Source: Calorimonas adulescens (lineage in GTDB: Bacteria; Bacillota; Thermoanaerobacteria; Thermoanaerobacterales; UBA4877). Taken from it: a stretch of DNA of 64,000 nucleotides. The notes below the pieces were generated by a model. The model worked only from the letters and a program-made list of their open reading frames with translations, made no database searches and had not been told where the DNA came from. Positions 44,988 to 53,328 of the stretch are shown piece after piece; positions within the stretch are counted from its first letter, which is position 1, and each line of letters opens with the position of its first letter. The position numbers were made by a program, and so were the translations under genes. The stretch covers positions 1-64,000 of the forward strand of contig NZ_VTPS01000014.1 of NCBI RefSeq assembly GCF_008274215.1, written 5' to 3'.

Positions 44988-46112
44988 TAATTTCGCTATT
45001 AATCTTCCTATATCCTCTGCCCTATCTCTAATTAGTTCATACCCCCTATCCATTGCTTCTTTGAGACTCATGGGTCTGCTTGTTATACTGAACAAGGCCG
45101 TCACACCTGCATCATACAGTTCTTTATAACTCTCTCCAAGCCCGCCTGATATTATTACCACTGGTTTGCCGTATCTCTTCCCTATCTTTGCTATGCCTGC
45201 TGGTGCTTTCCCAAACCTGGCCGTTTGAAAATCCGTATTGCCCTCTCCTGTAATAACTATATCCGCATCTTTTATCAGATCTTCCAGATGGGTTGCCTCT
45301 ATGACCACATCAATGCCCCTCTTTATATCTGCATTCAGAAAGGCCTTAAATGCAAAGCCAAGGCCACCTGCTGCGCCAGCGCCGGGATAGTCCCTGTAAT
45401 CTCGACCAATTGCATTTGCACTGAGGTCAGCAAAATGGGAAAGGTTTCTATCCAGTAAAGCTACCATCTCTTTTGTGGCACCCTTTTGCGGGCCGTATAC
45501 AGCAGATGCGCCCCTCTCGCCGCAGAGCGGGTTATCCACGTCGCAGGCGACCGTAAAGTGGCACTTAGCTATCCTTTTATCCAATCCTGAAATATCTATG
45601 GATGCAGCCCTACCAAGTTCGCCTCCACCAAACCCAATCTCATTGCCAGACTCATCTGTTATCCTTACACCCAAAGCCTGAAGCATACCTGCTCCGCAAT
45701 CGTTGGTGGCACTTCCCCCTATTCCTATAATAAAGTTCTTGCATCCCCTATCCAATGCATCTTTTATAAGCTCCCCGGTCCCGTATGTGGTGGTCACAAG
45801 AGGATTCCTCCTATCTTCAGCTACCATACTGAGCCCCGACGCTGCTGCCATCTCTATAACGCATGTACCATCCTTAAGTATCCCGTAAAAGCTCTTCTGT
45901 CTGTCTCCCAGTGGGGCTGTTACTGTAACCTCTACAAGTTCTCCACCCACAGCAGACAGGAAGGCATCCACAGTCCCTTCTCCTCCATCAGCTATGGGTA
46001 TTTTTACTATATCAAAACTTCCGGATCTTTTAAGTCCCTCTTCTATGGCGTTGCATACCTGTTTTGATGTAAGGCTCCCCTTATATGAATCCGGTGAAAT
46101 GATGACCCTCAT
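44973..46112 (-). CDS. Glycerate 2-kinase (GarK/GlxK family)
   Basis: 379 residues. Family motifs: SPDSYKGSLTS at the N-terminus, PIADGGEGTVDAFL, GIGGSATNDCGAGMLQALG and ITGEGNTDFQTARFGKAP. Phosphorylates D-glycerate (2-kinase type) for glycolysis. Weak ribosome site (GAAGG very near ATG). The GntP-family transporter at 50412 might bring in its substrate; that link is inference. Confidence 0.93.
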   Translation of the reverse strand: MRVIISPDSYKGSLTSKQVCNAIEEGLKRSGSFDIVKIPIADGGEGTVDAFLSAVGGELVEVTVTAPLGDRQKSFYGILKDGTCVIEMAAASGLSMVAEDRRNPLVTTTYGTGELIKDALDRGCKNFIIGIGGSATNDCGAGMLQALGVRITDESGNEIGFGGGELGRAASIDISGLDKRIAKCHFTVACDVDNPLCGERGASAVYGPQKGATKEMVALLDRNLSHFADLSANAIGRDYRDYPGAGAAGGLGFAFKAFLNADIKRGIDVVIEATHLEDLIKDADIVITGEGNTDFQTARFGKAPAGIAKIGKRYGKPVVIISGGLGESYKELYDAGVTALFSITSRPMSLKEAMDRGYELIRDRAEDIGRLIAKLKFPG

Positions 46113-46196
46113 AACCTTCTATGCCGCCTTCCTATAGTCTATTTCTGATACCTTTACTATTCGACACTACAATAAAAAATCCTTCATAAAAAATAA

Positions 46197-46217
46197 GGAT
46201 AGGCTGTTTACCTATCC
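46197..46217 (-). terminator. Terminator of the TrxR-like gene
   Basis: GGATAGG / CCTATCC stem with a TTATTTTTT tail on the minus strand. Confidence 0.75.
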
Positions 46218-46226
46218 CTATAAACT

Positions 46227-47471
46227 CTAACTGATGCTTATTTCATTTGATATGAGTGCCTCTAAATCATCTTTTACGTGGTCAATGTCATATTCATATT
46301 TTATAATATCGCCATTTTTTATAAGCACCACACATGGACTCTTTTCGCACTTAAGCCTTTTTAATGGCATGTTGGACTTATAAATATCTAATCGGCAGAG
46401 TTTTATCCTACCCTCAAACTTTTTTTCCAGCCTTTCAAGATTAATGAGATATTCTCTGTCACTACTTTCCACTGCATTATATACATATGCCATCACCGGT
46501 ATATTCTGGCCAAATACCTCTTTTTCAAAGTAATCGGTCTCTTCAATATATTTTTCCACCATAACACCCGCTGTTGCACCATCACCTACAGATGTCGCCA
46601 CCTGCCTTAAAAATTTATCCCTTACATCCCCCACGGCATAAATCCCTTCTACATTTGTCTCCATGAGTTCATTTGTCTTTATATAGCCTTTGTCAGTCAT
46701 ATCGATTATTCCCTTGAAGATTTCCGTATTGGGAACATAGCCTATAAAAAGAAAACACCCATCGACCTTTACAGGTATCAGTTCTCCTGTCTTTAGATTT
46801 TTGAGTACAACCTTATCAAGTCGTTCTTCTCCTTCAAAAGAGTCTACCACCGTATTCCAGTAAAATTTCATCTTTCCATTTTTCAATGCCTTCTCCTGGG
46901 CCACCTTATTTGCGTCCATTATCCCTTCATCATGTATAACCGATACATTTACCTGTCTGGCAAACTTTGTAAGGAACATACCCTCCTCTATGGCTGCGTC
47001 CCCACTGCCTATGACCATGACATCCTTATCTGTATAGTATGCTGCATCACATGTGGCACAGAATGAAATTCCCTTGTCATAAAGATACTTTTCCTCGTTT
47101 CTGGCCCCCGTAAGCCTTGGTTTCCCGCCAGTAGCGATCACAACTGCTTTAGCGTAATAATCGGTCCTGAATGTTGATACAACCTTATATCTATCCTCCA
47201 ACCTCAATTCTCTCACATCGGTCAATTTTATGTCTACACCAAATTTTTTAACCTGCTTGTCAAAGAGTTTCATAAGGTCATTCCCACTTATGGATTCAGG
47301 AAACCCTGGATAGTTTTCTATTTCACTGGTATAGGTGGCCAGGCCTCCCATAAGTGATTTTTCAATAAGCAGGGTTTTCAGTCTTGCCCTGCCGCAGTAT
47401 ATGGCAGACGTCATGCCAGCCGGGCCGCCTCCGATAACCACCACATCATAAAATTCCTTCTTTTTCTCCAT
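46227..47471 (-). CDS. Thioredoxin-reductase-like flavoprotein with a C-terminal thioredoxin-fold domain lacking CXXC
   Basis: 414 residues. The first ~310 form a TrxR/AhpF-like module: FAD motif GGGPAG, redox pair FCATCDAAY, NAD(P)H motif GSGDAAIEEG and the second FAD motif YAVGDVRD. The last ~100 residues look like a thioredoxin fold (VMAYVYNAVES, KLCRLDIYKSN, SPCVVLIKNGD), but no CXXC is present where the active site should be. Last gene of the YeeE-TusA operon behind a hairpin, so it may reduce a sulfur or persulfide carrier made by that system. Confidence 0.85.
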   Translation of the reverse strand: MEKKKEFYDVVVIGGGPAGMTSAIYCGRARLKTLLIEKSLMGGLATYTSEIENYPGFPESISGNDLMKLFDKQVKKFGVDIKLTDVRELRLEDRYKVVSTFRTDYYAKAVVIATGGKPRLTGARNEEKYLYDKGISFCATCDAAYYTDKDVMVIGSGDAAIEEGMFLTKFARQVNVSVIHDEGIMDANKVAQEKALKNGKMKFYWNTVVDSFEGEERLDKVVLKNLKTGELIPVKVDGCFLFIGYVPNTEIFKGIIDMTDKGYIKTNELMETNVEGIYAVGDVRDKFLRQVATSVGDGATAGVMVEKYIEETDYFEKEVFGQNIPVMAYVYNAVESSDREYLINLERLEKKFEGRIKLCRLDIYKSNMPLKRLKCEKSPCVVLIKNGDIIKYEYDIDHVKDDLEALISNEISIS

Positions 47472-47501
47472 GTATTACACCCCCACAAAATATTAAAAAG
47501 G

Positions 47502-47523
47502 AAAGGTGGATATCCCACCTTTA
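47502..47523 (-). terminator. Attenuator-like hairpin between YeeE C-half and TrxR-like genes
   Basis: AAAGGTGG / CCACCTTT followed by CCTTTTT on the minus strand; overlaps the yeeE stop codon. Confidence 0.6.
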
Positions 47524-48057
47524 AGTCATAAAATAGCGGACAAGCAGTTTACTTCCTATCCATGCTCCTAAGAATATAAAAACAGCGTATATCCATCCAT
47601 GTAAAGACATTGAGGCTACCCCGCTAAAGAAGGCACCTATATTACATCCAAATGCAATCCTTGCACCATAACCCATAAGCAAACCACCCAACGCCGCTGC
47701 AATAACCTGCTTATATGATTTCAACTTTTTGATTTTAAACTGTGATGCCAGAAGCGTAGCCAATAGTGCGCCCAGAATAATACCTATATTCTGAACAGAA
47801 CCCGTGTTGGTAAATGCTGACTGGCTAAGTGCTTTAGCGTTTGCTTCTATCTGGAAGAAGTCCCACCCGGACACATCTGCTCCAAACAACTTTGATATCC
47901 AGGCACCCCAATATGCAAATGTTGTTGTAATACCCCATGCTTTCCCTGATATTGCAAGCATTGCAGTATTGAGTATCGCCAGAAGAATTGCACCGGTCCA
48001 ATATGACCATGCATCCTTAAATATCTTTTTATACAAAGGTGAGTTTGTAAAATTCAT
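47521..48057 (-). CDS. YeeE/YedE family transporter, C-terminal half protein
   Basis: 178-residue membrane protein with about five spans. It carries the second-half signature of YeeE/YedE (GGLLMGYGARIAFGCNIGAFFSGVAS, shown here by its key Gly-Cys residues at about 128-145). Members import thiosulfate or other sulfur/selenium species together with TusA-like proteins. The usual single protein is about 350-400 residues; here the other half is encoded separately two genes upstream. Confidence 0.88.
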   Translation of the reverse strand: MNFTNSPLYKKIFKDAWSYWTGAILLAILNTAMLAISGKAWGITTTFAYWGAWISKLFGADVSGWDFFQIEANAKALSQSAFTNTGSVQNIGIILGALLATLLASQFKIKKLKSYKQVIAAALGGLLMGYGARIAFGCNIGAFFSGVASMSLHGWIYAVFIFLGAWIGSKLLVRYFMT

Positions 48058-48078
48058 GTTACCACACCCTTCTAAATA

Positions 48079-48306
48079 TTATTTAGTTTTCTCTATATAT
48101 ATCTCCCATTCCCCATCGTCAACTTCCTCTATCTCTACATTATATCCGACTTTCCTGGCCCACTCCGGGACGTTTTTCATAGCACAACTGTGGTCTATTT
48201 CCACAATAAGCGTATCACCAACCTTAAGTTGCTCCATCTTCTTTTGTGTTTTAATCAATGGTACAGGACAAGCCTCTCCAAGACAATCCAATCTGTATTC
48301 TGCCAT
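48079..48306 (-). CDS. TusA-family sulfur carrier protein (copy 1)
   Basis: 75 residues with the diagnostic CPVP motif (LGEACPVPLIKTQKKM), whose cysteine carries persulfide. Encoded between the two halves of a YeeE transporter, the arrangement expected of TsuA/TsuB-like thiosulfate uptake. Confidence 0.92.
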   Translation of the reverse strand: MAEYRLDCLGEACPVPLIKTQKKMEQLKVGDTLIVEIDHSCAMKNVPEWARKVGYNVEIEEVDDGEWEIYIEKTK

Positions 48307-48310
48307 AAAT

Positions 48311-48967
48311 TTATTCCTCCTCAGAACCTAATTTTTTATTTTCATACCATTCAGCAACAGCAAAGAGTATTGCTAATACTATAAGTTGGCCAAAGAATGC
48401 CGGTGCCCAACCAAATATGTTGGGTAAAAAAACTGCAGGCGATTTGGAGAAGAATACCTTTGACCACCAACCATAATCATGGGCACCCCACATTGAACCA
48501 ATTATGAAAAATACTAATGCTATCCATTGCTGTACAAAACCCTCACCAACCCTCATCAGGGTGCCAGAGGCACATCCTCCTGCTATAACCATTCCAACGC
48601 CAAACATGGTAGCCCCTATAGCTGTAAAAATACCTGCAGGAGCAATATTGCCTGGTATAGGAAGCCCTTTGGATACAGCACTGTATTGAATTGCAGCAAA
48701 CCCCATAGTGGCCAGCATCAAGGCAACAATGACGGCTCTTGTGAGTGATGTACTTCCTGTCAGTACAGGGTCTCTCATCGCAGCTGTAAAACAAAACCTT
48801 GCTTTTTGAAGCACAAACCCAAAGGAAATGCCAAAAATCCAGTAAATGCTTAGCATTGGTGAAATGCCTGCCAGCACGATACCTATCACCACAAGAACAA
48901 TTAGCAACCCTATACCTGCTGGCACCTGGTTTTTCTTCTTTCTTTTGGGTTTTTTTACATCCTCCAT
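48311..48967 (-). CDS. YeeE/YedE family transporter, N-terminal half protein
   Basis: 218 residues, about five spans. The first-half signatures FGFVLQKARFCFTAAMRDP and GMVIAGGCASGTLMRVGEG are present. GGAGGGC precedes ATG. First gene of the operon 48967-46227, divergent from the LysR gene. Confidence 0.9.
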   Translation of the reverse strand: MEDVKKPKRKKKNQVPAGIGLLIVLVVIGIVLAGISPMLSIYWIFGISFGFVLQKARFCFTAAMRDPVLTGSTSLTRAVIVALMLATMGFAAIQYSAVSKGLPIPGNIAPAGIFTAIGATMFGVGMVIAGGCASGTLMRVGEGFVQQWIALVFFIIGSMWGAHDYGWWSKVFFSKSPAVFLPNIFGWAPAFFGQLIVLAILFAVAEWYENKKLGSEEE

Positions 48968-49018
48968 TTCGCGCCCTCCTTTTTGTTATTTTTTTATCAT
49001 TTTAGAGTCTATCTATCC

Positions 49019-49035
49019 TTCGATATAATTGTATC
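49019..49035. promoter_or_regulatory. Palindromic site 1 in the yeeE-lysR intergenic region
   Basis: TTCGATATAATTGTATC, containing a near-perfect GATA...TATC dyad. Shares its first 11 nt with site 2. Confidence 0.45.
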
Positions 49036-49106
49036 ATGGGGATTGGTATAATTGTTATAAATTTAACTAATACTGCATAAGCATATCTTATAGCAAGACA
49101 GTTATG

Positions 49107-49128
49107 TTCGATATAATAGATACGTATC
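49107..49128. promoter_or_regulatory. Palindromic site 2 in the yeeE-lysR intergenic region
   Basis: TTCGATATAAT at 49107-49117 followed by GATACGTATC, a perfect 10-bp dyad at 49119-49128. Probable LysR-type operator. Confidence 0.45.
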
Positions 49129-49256
49129 ATTATTTATTACAGTGGCATTATATATGCTATTGCCAATAAAATTGAAGTTTTGCTTAAACCTAAAATAATA
49201 TATAATATTTTTAGGATTGATATGTCATTATCATATCATGGATTGGGGGTATAAAT

Positions 49257-50150
49257 ATGGACCTTGCCAGCCTCCAGGCTTTTTATAAAACCGTATATTA
49301 TAGAAGTATATCTACCGCTGCAAAAGAACTTTACCTCTCTCAACCTGCCATAAGCATGCAGATAAAATCCCTGGAGCAGGAACTTAATACAAAACTATTG
49401 GAACGTAGCAACAAGGGTGCAAAACCTACTGAGGCCGGTAATATAGTGTATGAATACGCTCAGAAAATACTGGAACTCTATGAACACATGAACAAAGACC
49501 TTGAGTCATTAATAAACACGCGAAGGAATATATCCGTGATATCCTGCCCATCTTTTGGCCACTATTCTCTGCCCTGTAGTCTTTATGAATTCAAAAGAAG
49601 ATTCAAGGGGATTGACTTTGATATAGAATATGCATTTACAGATGATGTAATAAAAAATATTGAGAAGGGCGTGTATGATATAGGCTTTATAGAGGGAGAA
49701 TGCACCAATGAAAATATAGACTGCATGACGCTGGGTGCTTCACGGATGTATTTTGTAGCTAATCCGGAAATTGTAAAGAGTAATATACTCAGTAAAAAAG
49801 AAATAACACAGTACAGTCTTTTTATAATAGATAAAAAATGTTATCTTCGTAAAATCATTGAAAATGTTTTTTCCTCACATGCCCTTGACATCTATTCTTT
49901 TAGTATTCATATGGAGTCCTCTTCATTTGAGGCGATTAAATCATCTGTACTCGCAGGTGAGGGAATATCTATAATGCCGTATCTATCAATTAAAAAAGAG
50001 CTCTACAACAAGAGCCTAATAATTCTTGAGGTTGAAGATATGGTTTTTAAGTACCATTATTCACTGATATATAACAAAAAGATTACTGACCCACTGAAGT
50101 TAAACTTTATTAATTTCATTAAAGAGCATGGCAAAAAAAGTTTTTGTTAG
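49257..50150 (+). CDS. LysR-family transcriptional regulator
   Basis: 297 residues. N-terminal winged HTH (LASLQAFYKTVYYRSISTAA, LSQPAISMQIKSLEQEL) and a co-inducer-binding domain. GGGGG precedes ATG. Transcribed away from the yeeE operon and in tandem with a second tusA gene, so it probably controls sulfur uptake in response to a sulfur metabolite, as CysB/CysL-type regulators do. Confidence 0.92.
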   Translation: MDLASLQAFYKTVYYRSISTAAKELYLSQPAISMQIKSLEQELNTKLLERSNKGAKPTEAGNIVYEYAQKILELYEHMNKDLESLINTRRNISVISCPSFGHYSLPCSLYEFKRRFKGIDFDIEYAFTDDVIKNIEKGVYDIGFIEGECTNENIDCMTLGASRMYFVANPEIVKSNILSKKEITQYSLFIIDKKCYLRKIIENVFSSHALDIYSFSIHMESSSFEAIKSSVLAGEGISIMPYLSIKKELYNKSLIILEVEDMVFKYHYSLIYNKKITDPLKLNFINFIKEHGKKSFC

Positions 50151-50159
50151 GTGAGAGAT

Positions 50160-50381
50160 ATGAGATATGATATTGATTGCTTTGGTGAAATGTGTCCTGT
50201 CCCTATGCTAAAGCTCAAAGGCATTTTAAAAGACCTCAAGGATGGTGATTCTATCAAACTTGTCACCGACCACAGTTGTGTCCTGAGCAGCATATCCGAT
50301 TACTTGAAACATAGAAGGCTGAAAGTCGAGATAGAGGAAGTCATAAACGGCGTGTGGGAAATATACATTGAAAAGAGGTGA
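50160..50381 (+). CDS. TusA-family sulfur carrier protein (copy 2)
   Basis: 73 residues with CPVP in FGEMCPVPMLKLKG, about half identical to copy 1 by eye and ending WEIYIEKR like it. Start at 50160 with AGGTGA 5 nt or so upstream; a GTG at 50151 is possible. Co-transcribed with the LysR gene. Confidence 0.9.
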   Translation: MRYDIDCFGEMCPVPMLKLKGILKDLKDGDSIKLVTDHSCVLSSISDYLKHRRLKVEIEEVINGVWEIYIEKR

Positions 50382-50404
50382 TGGGCTCAAAAGTCCACCA
50401 CCTC
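50375..50404. terminator. Bidirectional terminator between tusA copy 2 and the GntP gene
   Basis: GAGGTG-TGG / CCA-CACCTC stem; T-runs on both sides. Confidence 0.75.
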
Positions 50405-50411
50405 ACTGTTT

Positions 50412-51797
50412 TTATCCTATTATAAAGAACAATATCAGCGTAACCGCTATGGTTGTCAGACCTTCTAAGAGTGTCGCCATGGTCTGTGCCTTATATGCAT
50501 CAGTTACCTTCATACCAGAGAACTGGCTGACCACCCAGAAATAGCTGTCATTGACATGAGATACTGTCATGGCACCTGCACCTATAGCCATAACGGCTAA
50601 TGCCAGGTCAACCGGAGACACAATACCAAGCTGAGGGAGCATTGGAGCCATCATACTGGATGTGGTGACCAGTGCAACCGTAGATGAACCCTGGGCAGTC
50701 TTTAAAAGCGCTGAGATTATGAAGAGGAGTATTAAAGCCATTGCTCCTGTCATAACCCCACCTGTGGCAAAGGACTTGATGTAATCAGCCATAGGGGTAT
50801 TGGATAATACTGTACCCAGTGCCCCGCCGGCGCCTGTAATCAATAGTATGTTAACTGAGTCCTTCATGCCCTGGCCAATCCAACCGGTAACAGTCTCTTC
50901 TGAAAGGTTTGGCATAAGCAGGAAGGAAAGCAGGACACCAACCATTAAAGCATTTACAGGCGTTCCCAAGAAGATTATAAGCTGGCTTCCAAGGCCGGTG
51001 TATTTTGTAAAATTCACTATTGAGGATAACGCAATAAGTATTATAGGCACTACGATAGGGGCAAAGGACAGCCATGCGTTGGGAAGATTTTTATATTGCT
51101 TCTTAAGTTCGTCATAGTTTAAGCTTTCTTTTTCTCCCTCTATCTCTATAGTCTTGCCTACTCTACCTGCCCACCATAGCCCAACCAAGGCAGCAGGTAT
51201 AGCTACAACAAGACCAATAAGTATTACAAGTCCTAAGTCTGCTCCCACATTGCCTGCTGCTGCTATTGGCCCTGGTGTAGGTGGAACTAATGTATGGGTA
51301 GCATAGAGACCGGTGGATAGTGCTACAGCCATGGTGGCAAGGGGTACACCAGCTCGCTTGGCCAGTGCCTTATTTAAAGGTGTAAGGATTACAAAACCAG
51401 AGTCACAGAACACCGGTATGCTGGTTATGTAGCCAATTATAGTCATGGCTAACGCTGAGCGTTTTTCACCAACTACACCCAGTATGGTATCTGCCATCTT
51501 AAGTGCAGCACCTGATTTTTCAATGACTGTTCCTATAATTGTACCAAAAACTATTACAAGGCCTATACTGGTCATCAGGTTGCCAAAACCGCTGGAAATA
51601 ATGGTACCTATATACTTGAGAGGCATACCCGATAGAAAAGCCACACCATAGGCAGCAAAGAGTAATGACAAAAACGGGTGCAGCTTTAATTTTGACGTAG
51701 AATAGATTATAAAAACGATTGCAAGAATGAGAAAGACAAGCAGCAATGGTCCATGCACCATTCCTTCTTTCATCTGTGCAATCTGTTCTGCAGTCAT
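50412..51797 (-). CDS. GntP-family gluconate/glycerate:H+ symporter
   Basis: 461 residues, about 12-14 spans. Typical GntP segments: VFCDSGFVILTPLNKALAKR, TGLYATHTLVPPTPGPIAAAG, KTAQGSSTVALVTTSSMMAP and SHVNDSYFWVVSQF. GGAAGGAG precedes ATG. Substrate may be gluconate or, given the glycerate kinase gene nearby, D-glycerate. Confidence 0.93.
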   Translation of the reverse strand: MTAEQIAQMKEGMVHGPLLLVFLILAIVFIIYSTSKLKLHPFLSLLFAAYGVAFLSGMPLKYIGTIISSGFGNLMTSIGLVIVFGTIIGTVIEKSGAALKMADTILGVVGEKRSALAMTIIGYITSIPVFCDSGFVILTPLNKALAKRAGVPLATMAVALSTGLYATHTLVPPTPGPIAAAGNVGADLGLVILIGLVVAIPAALVGLWWAGRVGKTIEIEGEKESLNYDELKKQYKNLPNAWLSFAPIVVPIILIALSSIVNFTKYTGLGSQLIIFLGTPVNALMVGVLLSFLLMPNLSEETVTGWIGQGMKDSVNILLITGAGGALGTVLSNTPMADYIKSFATGGVMTGAMALILLFIISALLKTAQGSSTVALVTTSSMMAPMLPQLGIVSPVDLALAVMAIGAGAMTVSHVNDSYFWVVSQFSGMKVTDAYKAQTMATLLEGLTTIAVTLILFFIIG

Positions 51798-51908
51798 ATA
51801 ACCACTCCTTCCTATAGGTTTGAACTACATCATAATTATACATCAGGATATCATGCATTAGAACAGGTCAATGAAAATATAAATATTACCGGAAAGGATG
51901 GGATAATT

Positions 51909-52193
51909 ATGTATCTTTTCATGATGATTGTCATAGGCTTGCTGATATTTCTCGTCATACACCCGTTTATAAACAGAAACGCAGGAAAAAACTATACAGA
52001 TAGATTGACAAAGATTTACGGTGGGTTTGCCGGCCCTCTGATTGTATCCATAGCCGGTTCATGGTTTGGCGACACCCTCTTTAAAGGCATTGAGCCTGAG
52101 GTACACAGCTTTAGTATTACAGGCGCTATTATAGGATCTGTCGCCCTTCTCTGTATATGGGATTATGTCTTAATAAGGGCTGGTAAAAAGTAG
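51909..52193 (+). CDS. Small membrane protein of unknown function (94 aa)
   Basis: Three hydrophobic segments (about 3-18, 35-50, 70-88) separated by short polar loops. It vaguely resembles the GlsB/YeaQ/YmgE group in size and glycine pattern, but I would not assign it. AAAGGATGGG precedes ATG. Confidence 0.65.
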   Translation: MYLFMMIVIGLLIFLVIHPFINRNAGKNYTDRLTKIYGGFAGPLIVSIAGSWFGDTLFKGIEPEVHSFSITGAIIGSVALLCIWDYVLIRAGKK

Positions 52194-52281
52194 AGGCGAC
52201 ACTGAGGCCATATTTTTTTAACCTCCTCGATATATCTTTCATATATTATATGGAAAGCTATATCTAAGGAGGTTGTTATAT

Positions 52282-53145
52282 ATGCCAGTACTCGTAATCC
52301 AGCCAGCCATAAAAGACGCAGCTTTAGAAACGGGTTACCCCAATACCAATACAGGTAATGATCCTACCATGTGGGTTGGAAGATATTATGATGGTTCGGC
52401 ATACCGTGATCTAATACAGTTTGACCTTTCCGGTCTAACTAACTGTGCAAATATAACCAGTGCCACACTAAGCCTGTATGTGAATGAGGTTACAAATGCT
52501 ACGGTATCAGCCTTTGTGACACCATACAGGGTTACCCAGAACTGGGCTGAAAACCTGGTGACATGGAACACAGCCCCCGCTTATGACCCATTTGCACACG
52601 GTGGCACAACACAGTTAAGGAATATAGGCTGGTACCAGTGGGATATTACAAACCTTGTGTCTAACTGGTTTAACGGTGTATATCCCAACTATGGTATGCT
52701 CCTCAGGACGCCCGAGACCACAGATTTTGAAACCAAGAGGTTTATTACCTCAGAGGAGGATGCAAACCCAGACCTGAGGCCATACCTAACAGTGACCTAC
52801 ACCTGCAGAGAAGAGCTCATAATCCCTGCAAGACAGTTTAACGAGGTAAGTGAAACAGTAACCACCGGCAATACCCTGGCCTACACCACATCCAGGGATA
52901 TATCTACTGTAAGCAGGGTAACCTATTTTATATCAAACACCGGGGCAAATCCTGCAATTGTAAATATCCAGCTTTCTGCAGATAACGTTAGATGGGATAC
53001 GGTTACAGGTGACATTACGGTAGCTGCCGGAGAGACGGTAAGCCTCATCATTGATCGGTTGTCCCACTATTCAAGGATTGCCTACAGGTCGGGTACACCG
53101 GGTGTACCAACCACTTTAGTTATATGGTTAGAGACTCAGGTATAG
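52282..53145 (+). CDS. DNRLRE-domain protein, possible spore or surface protein
   Basis: 287 residues and no signal peptide. The N-terminal ~165 residues form a DNRLRE-type beta-sandwich (KDAALETGYPNTNTGNDPTM, DLIQFDLSGL, TWNTAPAYDP, ITNLVSNWFNG, RPYLTVTY). The C-terminal ~110 residues form a second all-beta domain (ISTVSRVTYFISNTG, VNIQLSADNVRW, YRSGTPG) like those on many Firmicute spore/phage-like surface proteins. AAGGAGG lies 9 nt before ATG. Missing signal suggests assembly on the spore coat or export by another route. Confidence 0.82.
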   Translation: MPVLVIQPAIKDAALETGYPNTNTGNDPTMWVGRYYDGSAYRDLIQFDLSGLTNCANITSATLSLYVNEVTNATVSAFVTPYRVTQNWAENLVTWNTAPAYDPFAHGGTTQLRNIGWYQWDITNLVSNWFNGVYPNYGMLLRTPETTDFETKRFITSEEDANPDLRPYLTVTYTCREELIIPARQFNEVSETVTTGNTLAYTTSRDISTVSRVTYFISNTGANPAIVNIQLSADNVRWDTVTGDITVAAGETVSLIIDRLSHYSRIAYRSGTPGVPTTLVIWLETQV

Positions 53146-53165
53146 GGGTGGAAAATTTCCATCCC
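53145..53165 (+). terminator. Terminator of the DNRLRE gene
   Basis: GGGTGGAAA / TTTCCATCCC hairpin (one unpaired base) followed by TTTATTT. Confidence 0.65.
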
Positions 53166-53218
53166 TTTATTTCACTTTCCACAATTTCCACTTGCCAATC
53201 TACATGGTTTCGTCAATC

Positions 53219-53271
53219 TTATCCACAGGGTTTTCAACAATATTCACAGGGTTATCCACAGGATATTCACT
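53219..53271 (+). promoter_or_regulatory. Cluster of four DnaA-box-like sequences
   Basis: TTATCCACA at 53219-53227 and 53252-53260 (perfect), ATATTCACA at 53240-53248 (one mismatch) and ATATTCACT at 53263-53271 (two mismatches), all in one direction, just upstream of the aspartate kinase promoter. Confidence 0.65.
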
Positions 53272-53328
53272 TTTTTTCTATGCTATGATAAAATATTAAT
53301 CACAGTTTATAGTTATAAGGTGATTATC

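Noticed and set aside
53160-53300. Replication origin
   Set aside because: DnaA-like boxes are present, but there are no dnaA, dnaN or rpmH genes nearby and no AT-rich unwinding array. Treated as a DnaA-box cluster only.
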